DNA of 64,000 nucleotides from Gammaproteobacteria bacterium (GTDB lineage: Bacteria > Pseudomonadota > Gammaproteobacteria > JAABTG01). The notes beneath the pieces were generated by a model that made no database searches, was not told the origin of the DNA, and worked only from the letters and a program-made list of their open reading frames with translations. How positions within the stretch are numbered: position 1 is the first letter of the stretch; every line of letters begins with the position of its first letter. Below are positions 44,846 to 53,255 of the stretch, one piece after another. The stretch lies in contig JAGNLM010000004.1 of the NCBI GenBank assembly GCA_017999615.1, positions 89,866-153,865 on the forward strand, in the 5' to 3' direction. The translations under genes were made by a program, and so were the position numbers.

Positions 44846-45871
44846 CTATTTCCCTTTTTCCCGGCTCGCCTTTTCGTGCTTCGCCTTCAGGGCCCTCACG
44901 TCGGAGAGGATCTGCTTGCCATCCAGTCCCTGGGCGCTCACGCGCTGCACGTACGCGTCGGCGAGCGGAGCGAGCCGCGCGTCGATCTCCTTCTGCTCCT
45001 CGGCCGGGAGGGTGAACTGGCGCAGCCCGTGCTCCTTGGCCGCCCAGGCGAGCGCCTCCTCGACGTGCTGGTCCACGTACTCGCCGGTCCACACCGACTG
45101 CTCGGCCACGAGGTCGTCCATGACCTTCTGCACCTCGGCGGGCAGCGAATTCCACTTCGCCTTGTTCATCACCACGGCAAAGGACACGACCGGGAGATTC
45201 ACGAGGGTCGCATTGGGCGTGTAGGCCGCGAACTTGAAGTCCTGGAGGATCTCGAGGGAGGAGACGATGCCCTTGACCACCCCCTTCTGGATCGCCTCGG
45301 GGGTGTCGGACTGGGGCATGGCCACCGGCACGCCGCCGAGGAGCTTCAGCACCTCGGCGCTGGTGCCGGCCACGCGCAGCTCCATGCCGCTCAGGTCCTT
45401 CAGCGACTGCACCGGGGTCCGGGTCATCAGGTTGGTGGGCGGGCAGGTAAAGAGCGCGAGGACCTTGACCTTCTCGAACTCCTTCGGCTGGTGCTTCTGC
45501 ACCAGGTCCAGCAGCACCTGGCTCGCCACCCGGGCGCTGGTGAAGCCGTGGTGCAGGTCCACCGCCTCGGAGACCGGGAAGCGCCCGGGCTGGTAGCTCA
45601 TGGCGAAGTTGCCGATGTCGGCGATCCCCGAGGTGACGCCCTCGAGCATGTTCTTGGCGCCGACCAGGGTGCCCCCGGGGAAGGTCTTCACCTTCACCGC
45701 GCCGTTCGTGCGCTTCCCCACCTCTTTCGCCCAGCGCTCCATCTGGACGCTGGGGAAGGTGACCGCCGGGGGGAAGTTGGCGTAGGTGAGGGTGATGGTC
45801 TCGGCCCTCGCCGGTGCCGCCAGCGCGGCCATCAGGGCCACGAACGCAGAGAAGAATGCACCCGGTCTCAT
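44846..45871 (-). CDS. dctP: TRAP transporter substrate-binding protein (operon 1)
   Basis: 341 aa with a signal peptide (MRPGAFFSAFVALMAALAAP, cut near ARA). DctP fold: ETITLTYANFPPAVTFPSVQ, TFPGGTLVGAKNMLEGVTSG, LKDLSGMELRVAGTSAEVLK. The Arg in MELRV is the usual carboxylate-binding residue. ATG 45871 has a GGGAGG site. Ligand is probably an organic acid. Divergent from the DAP decarboxylase gene across a 124-bp gap. Confidence 0.92.
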   Translation of the reverse strand: MRPGAFFSAFVALMAALAAPARAETITLTYANFPPAVTFPSVQMERWAKEVGKRTNGAVKVKTFPGGTLVGAKNMLEGVTSGIADIGNFAMSYQPGRFPVSEAVDLHHGFTSARVASQVLLDLVQKHQPKEFEKVKVLALFTCPPTNLMTRTPVQSLKDLSGMELRVAGTSAEVLKLLGGVPVAMPQSDTPEAIQKGVVKGIVSSLEILQDFKFAAYTPNATLVNLPVVSFAVVMNKAKWNSLPAEVQKVMDDLVAEQSVWTGEYVDQHVEEALAWAAKEHGLRQFTLPAEEQKEIDARLAPLADAYVQRVSAQGLDGKQILSDVRALKAKHEKASREKGK

Positions 45872-45995
45872 GGCGTACCTCCCGCAATGTGGATCGTTCT
45901 TGTAAAACGAGCGGAAAGAATACCAGAATCGCCACCCCCGCAACCCGCCGCGGCGCGCCCTTCTCAAGCCGCGGGCGCCCCTGTAGGATGGCTCC

Positions 45996-47261
45996 ATGAG
46001 CAGCAAGCATTTTCCCTTTACGAGGCAGCAGGTTAGCGAGATCGTCGAGCGCTTCCCGACGCCCTTCTACCTCTACGACGAGGCGGCCATCCGCGCCAAC
46101 GCGAAGCGGATCGCCCGGTTGTTCTCGGTCTTCCCGGGGTTCAAGGAGCACTTCGCGGTCAAGGCCCTGCCGAATCCGTTCCTGCTGAAGGTCCTGGCCG
46201 ACGAGGGCTTCGGGGCCGACTGCGCGAGCCTGCCGGAGCTCGTGCTCGCCCGCAGGGCGGGGATGTCGGGCGAGGACGTGATGTTCACCTCGAACGAGAC
46301 GCCGGCACACGAGTACGTGTTCGCGCGGGCCCAGGGCGCGGTCATCAACCTGGACGACATCACCCACATCGACTACCTGGAGAAGGCCTGCGGGATCCCG
46401 GAGCTCGTCTCCTGCCGCTACAACCCGGGTCCGCTGAAGGACGGGAACGTCATCATCGGCCGGCCGGAGGAGGCGAAGTACGGATTCACCCGCGAGCAGC
46501 TCTTCGAGGGCTACGCGAAGCTGCGGGAGAAGGGTGCGCGGCGCTTCGGGCTGCACACCATGGTCGCGTCGAACGAGCTCTCCGGCGACTACCACGTGGA
46601 GACCGCGCGCATCCTCTTCGAGCTCGCGGCGGAGCTGAAGAGGAGGATCGGGATCCGCCTGGAGTTCGTGAACGCGGGCGGCGGCGCGGGGATCCCCTAC
46701 CGGCCCGAGGAGCAGGAGCTCGACATCGAGTACGTCGCCCGGGGAATGCGCAGGGCCTACGACGAGATCGTCGTGCCCGCGGGACTCGACCCCCTGGGGC
46801 TGCGCCTGGAGTGGGGGCGCATCGTCACCGGCCCCTATGGCTGGCTGGTGACGAGGGCCATCCACGAGAAGGCCATCTACCGCAGGTACATCGGGCTGGA
46901 CTCGTGCATGGCCGATCTGATGCGCCCGGGGATGTACGGGGCCTATCACCACGTCAGCGTTCCCGGCAAGGACGACGCCCCGCGCACGGAGACCTATGAC
47001 GTCGTCGGCAGCCTCTGCGAGAACAACGACAAGTTCGCCGTGCAGCGCCAGTTGCCGCAGATCGACGTGGGTGACTTCGTCGTGATCCACGACGCCGGGG
47101 CGCACGGCCGCGCGATGGGATTCAACTACAACGGCAAGCTGCGCTGCGGGGAGGTCCTGCTGCGCCCGGACGGCACTCTGCTCGGCATCCGCCGCAGCGA
47201 GACCATGGAAGACTACTTCGCGACGATCGACTTCGAGGCGCTCGCCGCCTTCGACGCGTAG
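45996..47261 (+). CDS. lysA: diaminopimelate decarboxylase-like PLP enzyme
   Basis: 421-aa fold-type III PLP decarboxylase. PLP lysine in HFAVKALPNPFLLKV near residue 55, GFGADCASLPEL, VNAGGGAGIPY phosphate loop, EWGRIVTGPYG, and CENNDKFAVQRQLPQIDVGD with VIHDAGAHG near the end. It would decarboxylate meso-DAP to lysine. The sequence is an unusual branch compared with common LysA, so a related diamino-acid substrate is possible. Only 9 bp before dapL, so the pair forms one operon. Confidence 0.85.
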   Translation: MSSKHFPFTRQQVSEIVERFPTPFYLYDEAAIRANAKRIARLFSVFPGFKEHFAVKALPNPFLLKVLADEGFGADCASLPELVLARRAGMSGEDVMFTSNETPAHEYVFARAQGAVINLDDITHIDYLEKACGIPELVSCRYNPGPLKDGNVIIGRPEEAKYGFTREQLFEGYAKLREKGARRFGLHTMVASNELSGDYHVETARILFELAAELKRRIGIRLEFVNAGGGAGIPYRPEEQELDIEYVARGMRRAYDEIVVPAGLDPLGLRLEWGRIVTGPYGWLVTRAIHEKAIYRRYIGLDSCMADLMRPGMYGAYHHVSVPGKDDAPRTETYDVVGSLCENNDKFAVQRQLPQIDVGDFVVIHDAGAHGRAMGFNYNGKLRCGEVLLRPDGTLLGIRRSETMEDYFATIDFEALAAFDA

Positions 47262-47270
47262 GGGACGAGG

Positions 47271-48497
47271 ATGATACGGCGCAATCCCGGCTTTTCGAAC
47301 CTCACCGCGGGCTATCTCTTTCCCGAGATCGCCCGGCGCCGCAGGGCCTACTTGGCCGCGCATCCGGACGCGAAGCTCATCAGCCTCGGCATCGGGGACA
47401 CGACCGAGCCGATCCCCCCGCACGTGGACCGGCGGATGGCCGAATACGTGCAGCGGCTGGGCACCGTCGAGGGCTATTCCGGCTACGGCGACGAGCAGGG
47501 ACTCACCGCGCTACGCGAGCGCATCGCCGAGGTGTTCTACGCGGGGAGCGTCGCGGCACAGGAGGTCTTCGTCTCGGACGGCGCCAAGTGCGACATCGGG
47601 CGCCTGCAGCTGCTCTTCGGCCGGGGCGTGGAGGTCGCGGTGCAGGACCCCTCTTACCCCGTCTACGTGGACGGCTCGGTCATCATCGGCGCCGCCGGAC
47701 CCTACGAGGACGGCACGAGCGGCGGGCGCCCCGGCTACCGGGGTATCCGCTATCTCCCCTGCACCGCCGCCAACGGCTATTTCCCCGATCTCGAGGCGCT
47801 TCCCGAGAATGGGCTCGTCTACTTCTGCTCGCCGAACAACCCCACCGGGGCGGTCGCGACGAAGGCCCAGCTCGCCGCCCTCGTGCGCGCCGCGACCGCG
47901 AAGGGCTCGCTCATCGTCTACGACGCGGCCTACGCGGAATTCATCCGCGACCCGGCCCTGCCCCGTTCGATCTACGAGGTGGAAGGCGCGCGGGCGTGCG
48001 CCATCGAGGTCAATTCCTTCTCGAAGACGATCGGCTTCACGGGCGTGCGCCTCGGCTGGACGGTGGTGCCCCGGGAGCTCGCGTACGCCGACGGCTCCTC
48101 GATCCACGCGGACTGGAACCGCGTGTGCACCACCGTGTTCAACGGCGCGTGCAACGTGAGCCAGCACGGCGGCCTCGCCGCCCTCGAGCCCGAGGGCCTG
48201 GCGGAGATGCGCACCCTGACCGACTTCTATCTCGGCAACGCGGCCCTCATCCGGCGCGCCCTCGAGCAGCTTCGGATCACCTGCATCGGCGGCGACAACG
48301 CCCCCTACATCTGGGCGCACTTCCCGGGCCGCTCCAGCTGGGAGGTGTTTGCCGATATCCTCGACCGCTGCCACGTGGTGACGACGCCGGGGTCGGGCTT
48401 CGGCCCCGCGGGCGAGGGCTTCGTTCGGTTCTCCGCCTTCGGCCACCGGGAGAACGTGATCGAGGCCTGCCGCCGCCTCGAGAGGCTCGGAGCCTAG
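47271..48497 (+). CDS. dapL: LL-diaminopimelate aminotransferase
   Basis: 408-aa class I PLP aminotransferase that converts tetrahydrodipicolinate to LL-DAP in one step. Family signatures: FSNLTAGYLFPEIARRR, ISLGIGDTTEPIPPHV, GYSGYGDEQGLTALRERIA, CSPNNPTGAVATKAQL, and the PLP lysine in EVNSFSKTIGFTGVRLGW. Length fits. This one-enzyme route replaces dapD-dapC-dapE, so its presence beside a DAP decarboxylase is informative for lysine and peptidoglycan synthesis. Confidence 0.93.
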   Translation: MIRRNPGFSNLTAGYLFPEIARRRRAYLAAHPDAKLISLGIGDTTEPIPPHVDRRMAEYVQRLGTVEGYSGYGDEQGLTALRERIAEVFYAGSVAAQEVFVSDGAKCDIGRLQLLFGRGVEVAVQDPSYPVYVDGSVIIGAAGPYEDGTSGGRPGYRGIRYLPCTAANGYFPDLEALPENGLVYFCSPNNPTGAVATKAQLAALVRAATAKGSLIVYDAAYAEFIRDPALPRSIYEVEGARACAIEVNSFSKTIGFTGVRLGWTVVPRELAYADGSSIHADWNRVCTTVFNGACNVSQHGGLAALEPEGLAEMRTLTDFYLGNAALIRRALEQLRITCIGGDNAPYIWAHFPGRSSWEVFADILDRCHVVTTPGSGFGPAGEGFVRFSAFGHRENVIEACRRLERLGA

Positions 48498-48554
48498 GGA
48501 CCGGGCCAGCGCGGGCACCCGGCCCGCGGGACGGATCCGCCCAACGCCCTGCCC

Positions 48555-49874
48555 GTGCCCCGCACCCCTGACCCGCGGTCCGCCCCTGCCCTCGCCCCCG
48601 GCGTGCGCCGCCGGGAGGTCTGGGCCTGGGCGATGTACGACTTCGCCAACTCCAGCTACACGACCATCGTCATCACGGCCGTATTCAACGCCTGGTTCGT
48701 CTCGGGCATCGCCCGCAACGCCGAGTGGGCGACGCTCTCCTGGACCACCGCGCTCTCGGTCTCCTACGCCCTCATCATGGCGACCGCCCCGGCGCTCGGG
48801 GCCTGGGCCGACGCCCACGCCGCGAAGAAACGGCTCCTGCTGGTGACCACCGCCGGTTGCGTCGTCGCCACCGCCGCGCTCGCGCTCGCTGGACCGGGCG
48901 ACGTCGCGCTCGCGCTCGTCCTCGTCGTGGTCTCCAACTACTTCTTCGGCAGCGGCGAGAACCTCATTGCCGCGTTCCTGCCGGAGCTCGCGAGCGCGCA
49001 GGGGCTGGGGCGGGTGTCGGGCTGGGGTTGGGCGCTCGGCTACGTCGGCGGGCTCGTGAGTCTCGCGCTCTCCCTCGGTTGGCTCGCCTGGGCCGAGGCA
49101 CACGGCGTCGCCAACGAGGCCGCCGTGCCCGTGACGCTCGTGATCACTGCCCTCCTCTTCGCTACGGCCGCCCTGCCGACCTTCCTGCTGCTGCAGGAGC
49201 GCGCCGTGCCGCGGGGCGGTCCGGTCGCCCGGCAGGCGCTCGCCGGCGCCCTCGCCCGGCTGCGCCAGGGCCTGCGCGACACGGGGCGCTACGTGGACAT
49301 GCGCCGATTCCTCGTCTGCATCGTCTTCTACCAGGCCGGGATCCAGGCGGTCGTCGCGCTCGCCGGGATCTACGCGCAGCAGGCGATGGGCTTCACGCTG
49401 CCCCAGATCATCACCCTCATCGCCGTGGTCAACGTCACCGCCGTCCTCGGCGCCCTCGCCTTCGGCCATCTGCAGGACCGCCTGGGGCACGTGCGCACGC
49501 TCGGGCTGACACTGCTCGGGTGGATCGCGATGGTCCTGCTCGCCTGGGCGGCGACGACCCCGCCGCTCTTCTGGGTCTCCGCCAACCTGGCGGGGCTCTG
49601 CATGGGCGCGAGCCAGTCGGCCGGCCGCGCCCTCGTCGGCTGGCTCGCCCCGCAGGCGCGGCGCGCCGAGTTCTTCGGGCTGTGGGGACTCGCGGTGAAG
49701 CTCTCTTCGATCCTGGGCCCGCTGACCTACGGGGTCGCCAGTTGGCTCTCCGGCGGCGACCACCGCTTCGCCATCCTGCTCACCGGGAGCTATTTTCTGC
49801 TGGGCCTGCTGGTGCTCGCGGGGATTGACGTGGCGCGTGGGCGCCGGGCGGCGATCAGCGGAACGGCGTCATGA
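48555..49874 (+). CDS. MFS transporter, UMF1 family
   Basis: 439 aa with 11-12 membrane helices. EVWAWAMYDFANSSYTTIV at the start and NYFFGSGENLIAAFLPELAS are typical of UMF1 (Atg22-like) carriers. The GTG at 48555 is the first in frame but lacks a good ribosome site; a GTG at 48603 is a plausible alternative. Its 3' end overlaps the convergent gene by 20 bp. Substrate unknown, amino acids are the usual suggestion. Confidence 0.85.
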   Translation: MPRTPDPRSAPALAPGVRRREVWAWAMYDFANSSYTTIVITAVFNAWFVSGIARNAEWATLSWTTALSVSYALIMATAPALGAWADAHAAKKRLLLVTTAGCVVATAALALAGPGDVALALVLVVVSNYFFGSGENLIAAFLPELASAQGLGRVSGWGWALGYVGGLVSLALSLGWLAWAEAHGVANEAAVPVTLVITALLFATAALPTFLLLQERAVPRGGPVARQALAGALARLRQGLRDTGRYVDMRRFLVCIVFYQAGIQAVVALAGIYAQQAMGFTLPQIITLIAVVNVTAVLGALAFGHLQDRLGHVRTLGLTLLGWIAMVLLAWAATTPPLFWVSANLAGLCMGASQSAGRALVGWLAPQARRAEFFGLWGLAVKLSSILGPLTYGVASWLSGGDHRFAILLTGSYFLLGLLVLAGIDVARGRRAAISGTAS

Positions 49875-50379
49875 TGGTCTCGGGCCGGACCATCTTCCCC
49901 ATGTCGTAGCTGACCCGATTCATCGTGTCGCGGATCATGGCCATGGAGCCGTTCATGGAGGCCATCAGGACGTCCATCTGCTGCATGGCCTGCGACATCT
50001 CGCCCACGTCGTTCGTCATCGTGCCGACGTTCGTGTGCATGGTGTTCATGTCCCGGCCCATGATGCCCATGGCCGCGGTCGTGTAATCCATCCCGCCGCG
50101 GACGGCGTGCAGGTCCCCGCTCATCTTCGCCGTACCGTCCTCCAGGACCCCGCGCATGACCTGTGTCCTTCCGGTCATCGCCCCCATGTCCTGGGACATG
50201 GAGGTCACGTCCTTCCCCATCTGGCGCACGGACTGCGTCATGTTCGTCATGTCGCCTCCCATGCTCCACATGAAGAGCCCCATGCCGAGACCGGCCCCGG
50301 CGAGCGCACTGAGCAGAATGCCGGCCAACGCGACCTGGGCGATCGAAAATCCCCTGGGCTCTTCTGAGGTAGTCGACAC
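49855..50379 (-). CDS. Met-rich coiled-coil membrane protein, unknown function
   Basis: 174 aa from a GTG at 50379 with an AGGAGGAG site 7 bp upstream. One membrane helix near the N-terminus (VALAGILLSALAGAGLGMGL) is followed by about 120 residues of heptad-like repeats strikingly rich in Met (MTNMTQSVRQMGKDVTSMSQ, MNTMHTNVGTMTNDVGEMSQ). It should be a membrane-anchored periplasmic or cytoplasmic coiled coil. Overlaps the MFS gene tail to tail by 20 bp. Confidence 0.65.
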   Translation of the reverse strand: MSTTSEEPRGFSIAQVALAGILLSALAGAGLGMGLFMWSMGGDMTNMTQSVRQMGKDVTSMSQDMGAMTGRTQVMRGVLEDGTAKMSGDLHAVRGGMDYTTAAMGIMGRDMNTMHTNVGTMTNDVGEMSQAMQQMDVLMASMNGSMAMIRDTMNRVSYDMGKMVRPETIMTPFR

Positions 50380-50708
50380 GGCAGGGCTCCTCCTCACGCT
50401 CGGGTGCCGGGGTCTCGACCCCGCTTCTTTGACGTTGGTGGACACTGGCGACACCCGATGCCGCGCGGAATCCTGGCCCCGCCGCCGGGCTGCCCCCTCA
50501 CTTTAGCAGGGATCGACCCGCCCTGGAGCAGGGAGCCTCGGGGGAAATCAGACCTCCGGGGGTTGACCTGATTCATGTCAAGCGCGAGCATCCCTGCCTC
50601 ACGGGCGGTCACCCAGCGCGCGCCCACCCCCGGGGGAGACGGCCAGGTCGGGGGGTGCTTATACTGGGTGGGAACGACACACATCGGCAGCGGGGTCGCG
50701 AGAACGAA
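50380..50708. other. gene-free stretch with possible regulatory sites
   Basis: 329 bp between divergent genes. CTGAT-TCAT-GTCAA at 50568-50581 matches the FNR/Anr consensus at 8 of 10 positions; a wider TTGAC...GTCAA inverted repeat encloses it. TATACT at 50660-50665 is a possible -10 box for the small plus-strand gene, with no convincing -35. Confidence 0.35.
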
Positions 50709-50846
50709 ATGTACACGCTCATCATCTTGGCAATCGGCGTATTCATCGGCTGGAACCTTCCGCAGCCGGCCTGGGCGCGGGACTTCCAGAACTGGGCCGT
50801 GCAGTCCGTGCGGACTGTGGTTGCGAAGATCAATCAGCGCACCTGA
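50709..50846 (+). CDS. small single-span membrane protein
   Basis: 45 aa: MYTLIILAIGVFIGWNLPQP is a membrane helix, followed by an amphipathic basic tail (NWAVQSVRTVVAKINQRT). No clear ribosome site, though GCGAGAACGAA precedes the ATG. A -10-like TATACT lies about 45 bp upstream. Family not recognised; such tiny membrane proteins with a WNxPQP turn occur in other gammaproteobacteria as far as I recall. Confidence 0.5.
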   Translation: MYTLIILAIGVFIGWNLPQPAWARDFQNWAVQSVRTVVAKINQRT

Positions 50847-50953
50847 GCAGGGACAGCACACCGGGCAGGGCCGGCGCACCAGGCAGGGTCTGCCGGCAGC
50901 GCCCGTGCCAGGGCCCGGCGGGGGACTGCCCGTGCGGATGGGGAAGAACCCCC

Positions 50954-51457
50954 TCAGGGGGCTGGCCCGTCGGGCTCCGATAGACGCACGAGCATGACCG
51001 GCGCGGCGGCGTTCTGGGCGACGCGGTGGGCCGTCGATCCGAGGAGGATCTCGCCCACCGTCGTGTGACTGTGCGCACCCATGACGATCAGGTCGGCCGT
51101 GAGGCGCGCCGCCTCCTGGACGATGACCTCGAACGGCCTTCCCCGCAGGACCCGGACCTCCGCCACCAGGTTTCGCCCGTCCGCCCCCGGGCGCCCTTCT
51201 CGCTCGAGGAATTTCCGCACCAGCGCCCGCACCTCGTCCTGCACCTTCTGCCAACGTTCCCCGGCCTGCCGCGCCACCTCCGTCCCGGCGTAGAGCTCGA
51301 ACATGTGCTGCGCCGAGGGCCCGAGTGGCTCCACGACGTGCAGGACCACGACGTCCCCGCCGTAGCGGTTGGCGATGCTCAGGGCGTGGCGCAGGACCTG
51401 GGGGGCGGTGTGACCCAGGTCCGTGGCGCAGAGGATCTTCCTGTATTCGGGCAGCAT
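50954..51457 (-). CDS. universal stress protein (UspA family)
   Basis: 167 aa, one Usp domain: YRKILCATDLGHTAPQVLRHA at the N-terminus and LIVMGAHSHTTVGEILLGST near the end. In the nucleotide loop the usual GxxG has become GAHS, so ATP binding may be altered. Located 10 bp after the TRAP large permease on the same strand, the arrangement of TeaD next to TeaABC in Halomonas, where the Usp protein regulates transport. Confidence 0.88.
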   Translation of the reverse strand: MLPEYRKILCATDLGHTAPQVLRHALSIANRYGGDVVVLHVVEPLGPSAQHMFELYAGTEVARQAGERWQKVQDEVRALVRKFLEREGRPGADGRNLVAEVRVLRGRPFEVIVQEAARLTADLIVMGAHSHTTVGEILLGSTAHRVAQNAAAPVMLVRLSEPDGPAP

Positions 51458-51467
51458 GGGCGCCTCC

Positions 51468-52769
51468 TCAGGGCATGAAGACCGCCGGCAGCCAGAGCGA
51501 GATCTGGGGGAACAGCAGCAGCGCGAGCAGGATAAGGGCCATCCCGGCGAGGTGGGGATAGATGCCCCGGTAGATCGTGCCGACCGGGGTTCCGGTGACC
51601 CCCGAGACGACGAAGGCGTTGATGGCCACGGGGGGCAGCACCACCCCGATCATCGTCACCACGGAGACGATGACCCCGAACCACACCGGGTCGTAGCCCA
51701 ACTCCAGGACCACCGGCAGGAAGATCGGCGTGGCCAGGATCATGAACGCCAGGTCCTCGATGAACGACCCGCCGATCAGGTAGACCACGACGATCGCCAG
51801 CATCACCGCCAAAGGCGGCAGGGCGAGGGAGCCGAGCCACTCCGCGACCCGCATCGGGACCTGGGTGACCACGAAGAAGTGCCCCATGATGGTCGCCCCC
51901 GCGATGAGCGTGATGACCATCGTCGCGATGCGCAGGGAATCGAGCAGTGACTTGGCGAACTGGCGCGCGTCGATGTCCCGGCGCGCCAGCGTCAGCATCA
52001 GGACCGCGAAGCTGCCGATGCTTCCCGCCTCGGTGGGCGTGAAGAAGCCCGTCATCAGCCCACCGATGACCAGCAGGAAGAGGACGGCCACCCAGAAGAG
52101 CGGCGGCAGCGACCGCAGGCGCGCGCCCCAGCCCGACCGCTCGCCCGCCGGGCCGAGGGTGGGGTTGAGGCGGCACCAGCCGTAGATGGTGAGCGCGAAG
52201 GACACCGCGATCATCAGGCCCGGGATGATGCCGGCGAGGAACAGCTTGCCGATCGAGGTCTCGGTCAGGATCCCGTAGACGATCAGGGTCACGCTCGGCG
52301 GTATCAGCACCCCCAGGGTCCCGACCGTGGCCACCGTTCCGGTGGAGAGACGCCGGTCGTAGCCGTAGCGCTCCATCTCCGGGACCGCGACGGTGGCGAA
52401 GGTCGCAGCGGTGGCGGGCGAGGAGCCGCAGATCGCCTTGAACGCGGTGGCAGCCGCCACCGTGCCCATCGCGAGCCCCCCGGGCACGTGCCCGAGGAAC
52501 CGGTAGGCGCTCTCGTAGAGGCTGCGGGCGATGCCGCCGACGGCCCCGATCTGTCCCATCAGCACGAACAGCGGGATCACCGTGAAGCCGTACGAACTGA
52601 ACACGCTGAAGATGTCCTTCGCCATCATGTTCAGCGCCGCGTCGGCGTTCACCATCATGGCGAAGCCGGTGCCGCCGGCAATCGCCATCGCGAAACCCAC
52701 CTCCACGCCGAGGCCGAACAGGACGAAGAGCAGGAGGATGACGAGTCCTCCGACCTCTGCGGGGCTCAT
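51468..52769 (-). CDS. dctM: TRAP transporter large permease (operon 2)
   Basis: 433-aa DctM-type subunit with about 12 spans: TAFKAICGSSPATAATFATV, GTLGVLIPPSVTLIVYGIL, GVVLPPVAINAFVVSGVTG. ATG 52769 overlaps the small-permease stop (ATGA); the frame upstream to 52859 is the neighbour's shadow. Followed by a universal stress gene in the same operon. Confidence 0.93.
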   Translation of the reverse strand: MSPAEVGGLVILLLFVLFGLGVEVGFAMAIAGGTGFAMMVNADAALNMMAKDIFSVFSSYGFTVIPLFVLMGQIGAVGGIARSLYESAYRFLGHVPGGLAMGTVAAATAFKAICGSSPATAATFATVAVPEMERYGYDRRLSTGTVATVGTLGVLIPPSVTLIVYGILTETSIGKLFLAGIIPGLMIAVSFALTIYGWCRLNPTLGPAGERSGWGARLRSLPPLFWVAVLFLLVIGGLMTGFFTPTEAGSIGSFAVLMLTLARRDIDARQFAKSLLDSLRIATMVITLIAGATIMGHFFVVTQVPMRVAEWLGSLALPPLAVMLAIVVVYLIGGSFIEDLAFMILATPIFLPVVLELGYDPVWFGVIVSVVTMIGVVLPPVAINAFVVSGVTGTPVGTIYRGIYPHLAGMALILLALLLFPQISLWLPAVFMP

Positions 52770-53236
52770 GTCTGCCCCTCCGGGCGCGCCACGGCGGTCG
52801 CCGCCAGCACCAGGCTCTCCAGGGCACAGGCCAGGGCGATGGCGAAGGCCAGCAGCCACATCGGCAGGTTGAGGAGCGGCGTGACGTCGCCGCTGCGCTT
52901 CAGGTCGAAGCCCATCGCGGCGAGGTTCCAGGCCAGGACAGCGAAGAGCGTGACCCCGACCGCGCGCGTCAACACCGACAGGAGCCGGCCCGGGCCGGGC
53001 CGCAGGTGGCGGGCGAGAAAGTCCATGAGCACCTGGCCGCGGTCGAGCGAGGTCTGGGGAAGGGAGAACCCGATCGCGAGCGCGCCGAGGAACCCCACCA
53101 GTTCGTAGGTGCCGACGATGGGCTGCCGGAACGAGCGCAGCACCACGTCGGCCACGGTGAGAAACATCATCGACGCCAGAGCGACGGCTCCGGCCCAGTG
53201 CAGCGCCCGGGCCAGCGGGCGAACGAGAGCAAGCAT
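52766..53236 (-). CDS. dctQ: TRAP transporter small permease (operon 2)
   Basis: 156-aa DctQ-type protein with four membrane helices; VGTYELVGFLGALAIGFSLP and DRGQVLMDFLARHL are the family segments. Lies between the binding-protein gene (19-bp gap) and the large permease (4-bp overlap). Confidence 0.9.
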   Translation of the reverse strand: MLALVRPLARALHWAGAVALASMMFLTVADVVLRSFRQPIVGTYELVGFLGALAIGFSLPQTSLDRGQVLMDFLARHLRPGPGRLLSVLTRAVGVTLFAVLAWNLAAMGFDLKRSGDVTPLLNLPMWLLAFAIALACALESLVLAATAVARPEGQT

Positions 53237-53255
53237 GGCCGTCCCCGGCTCGTCT

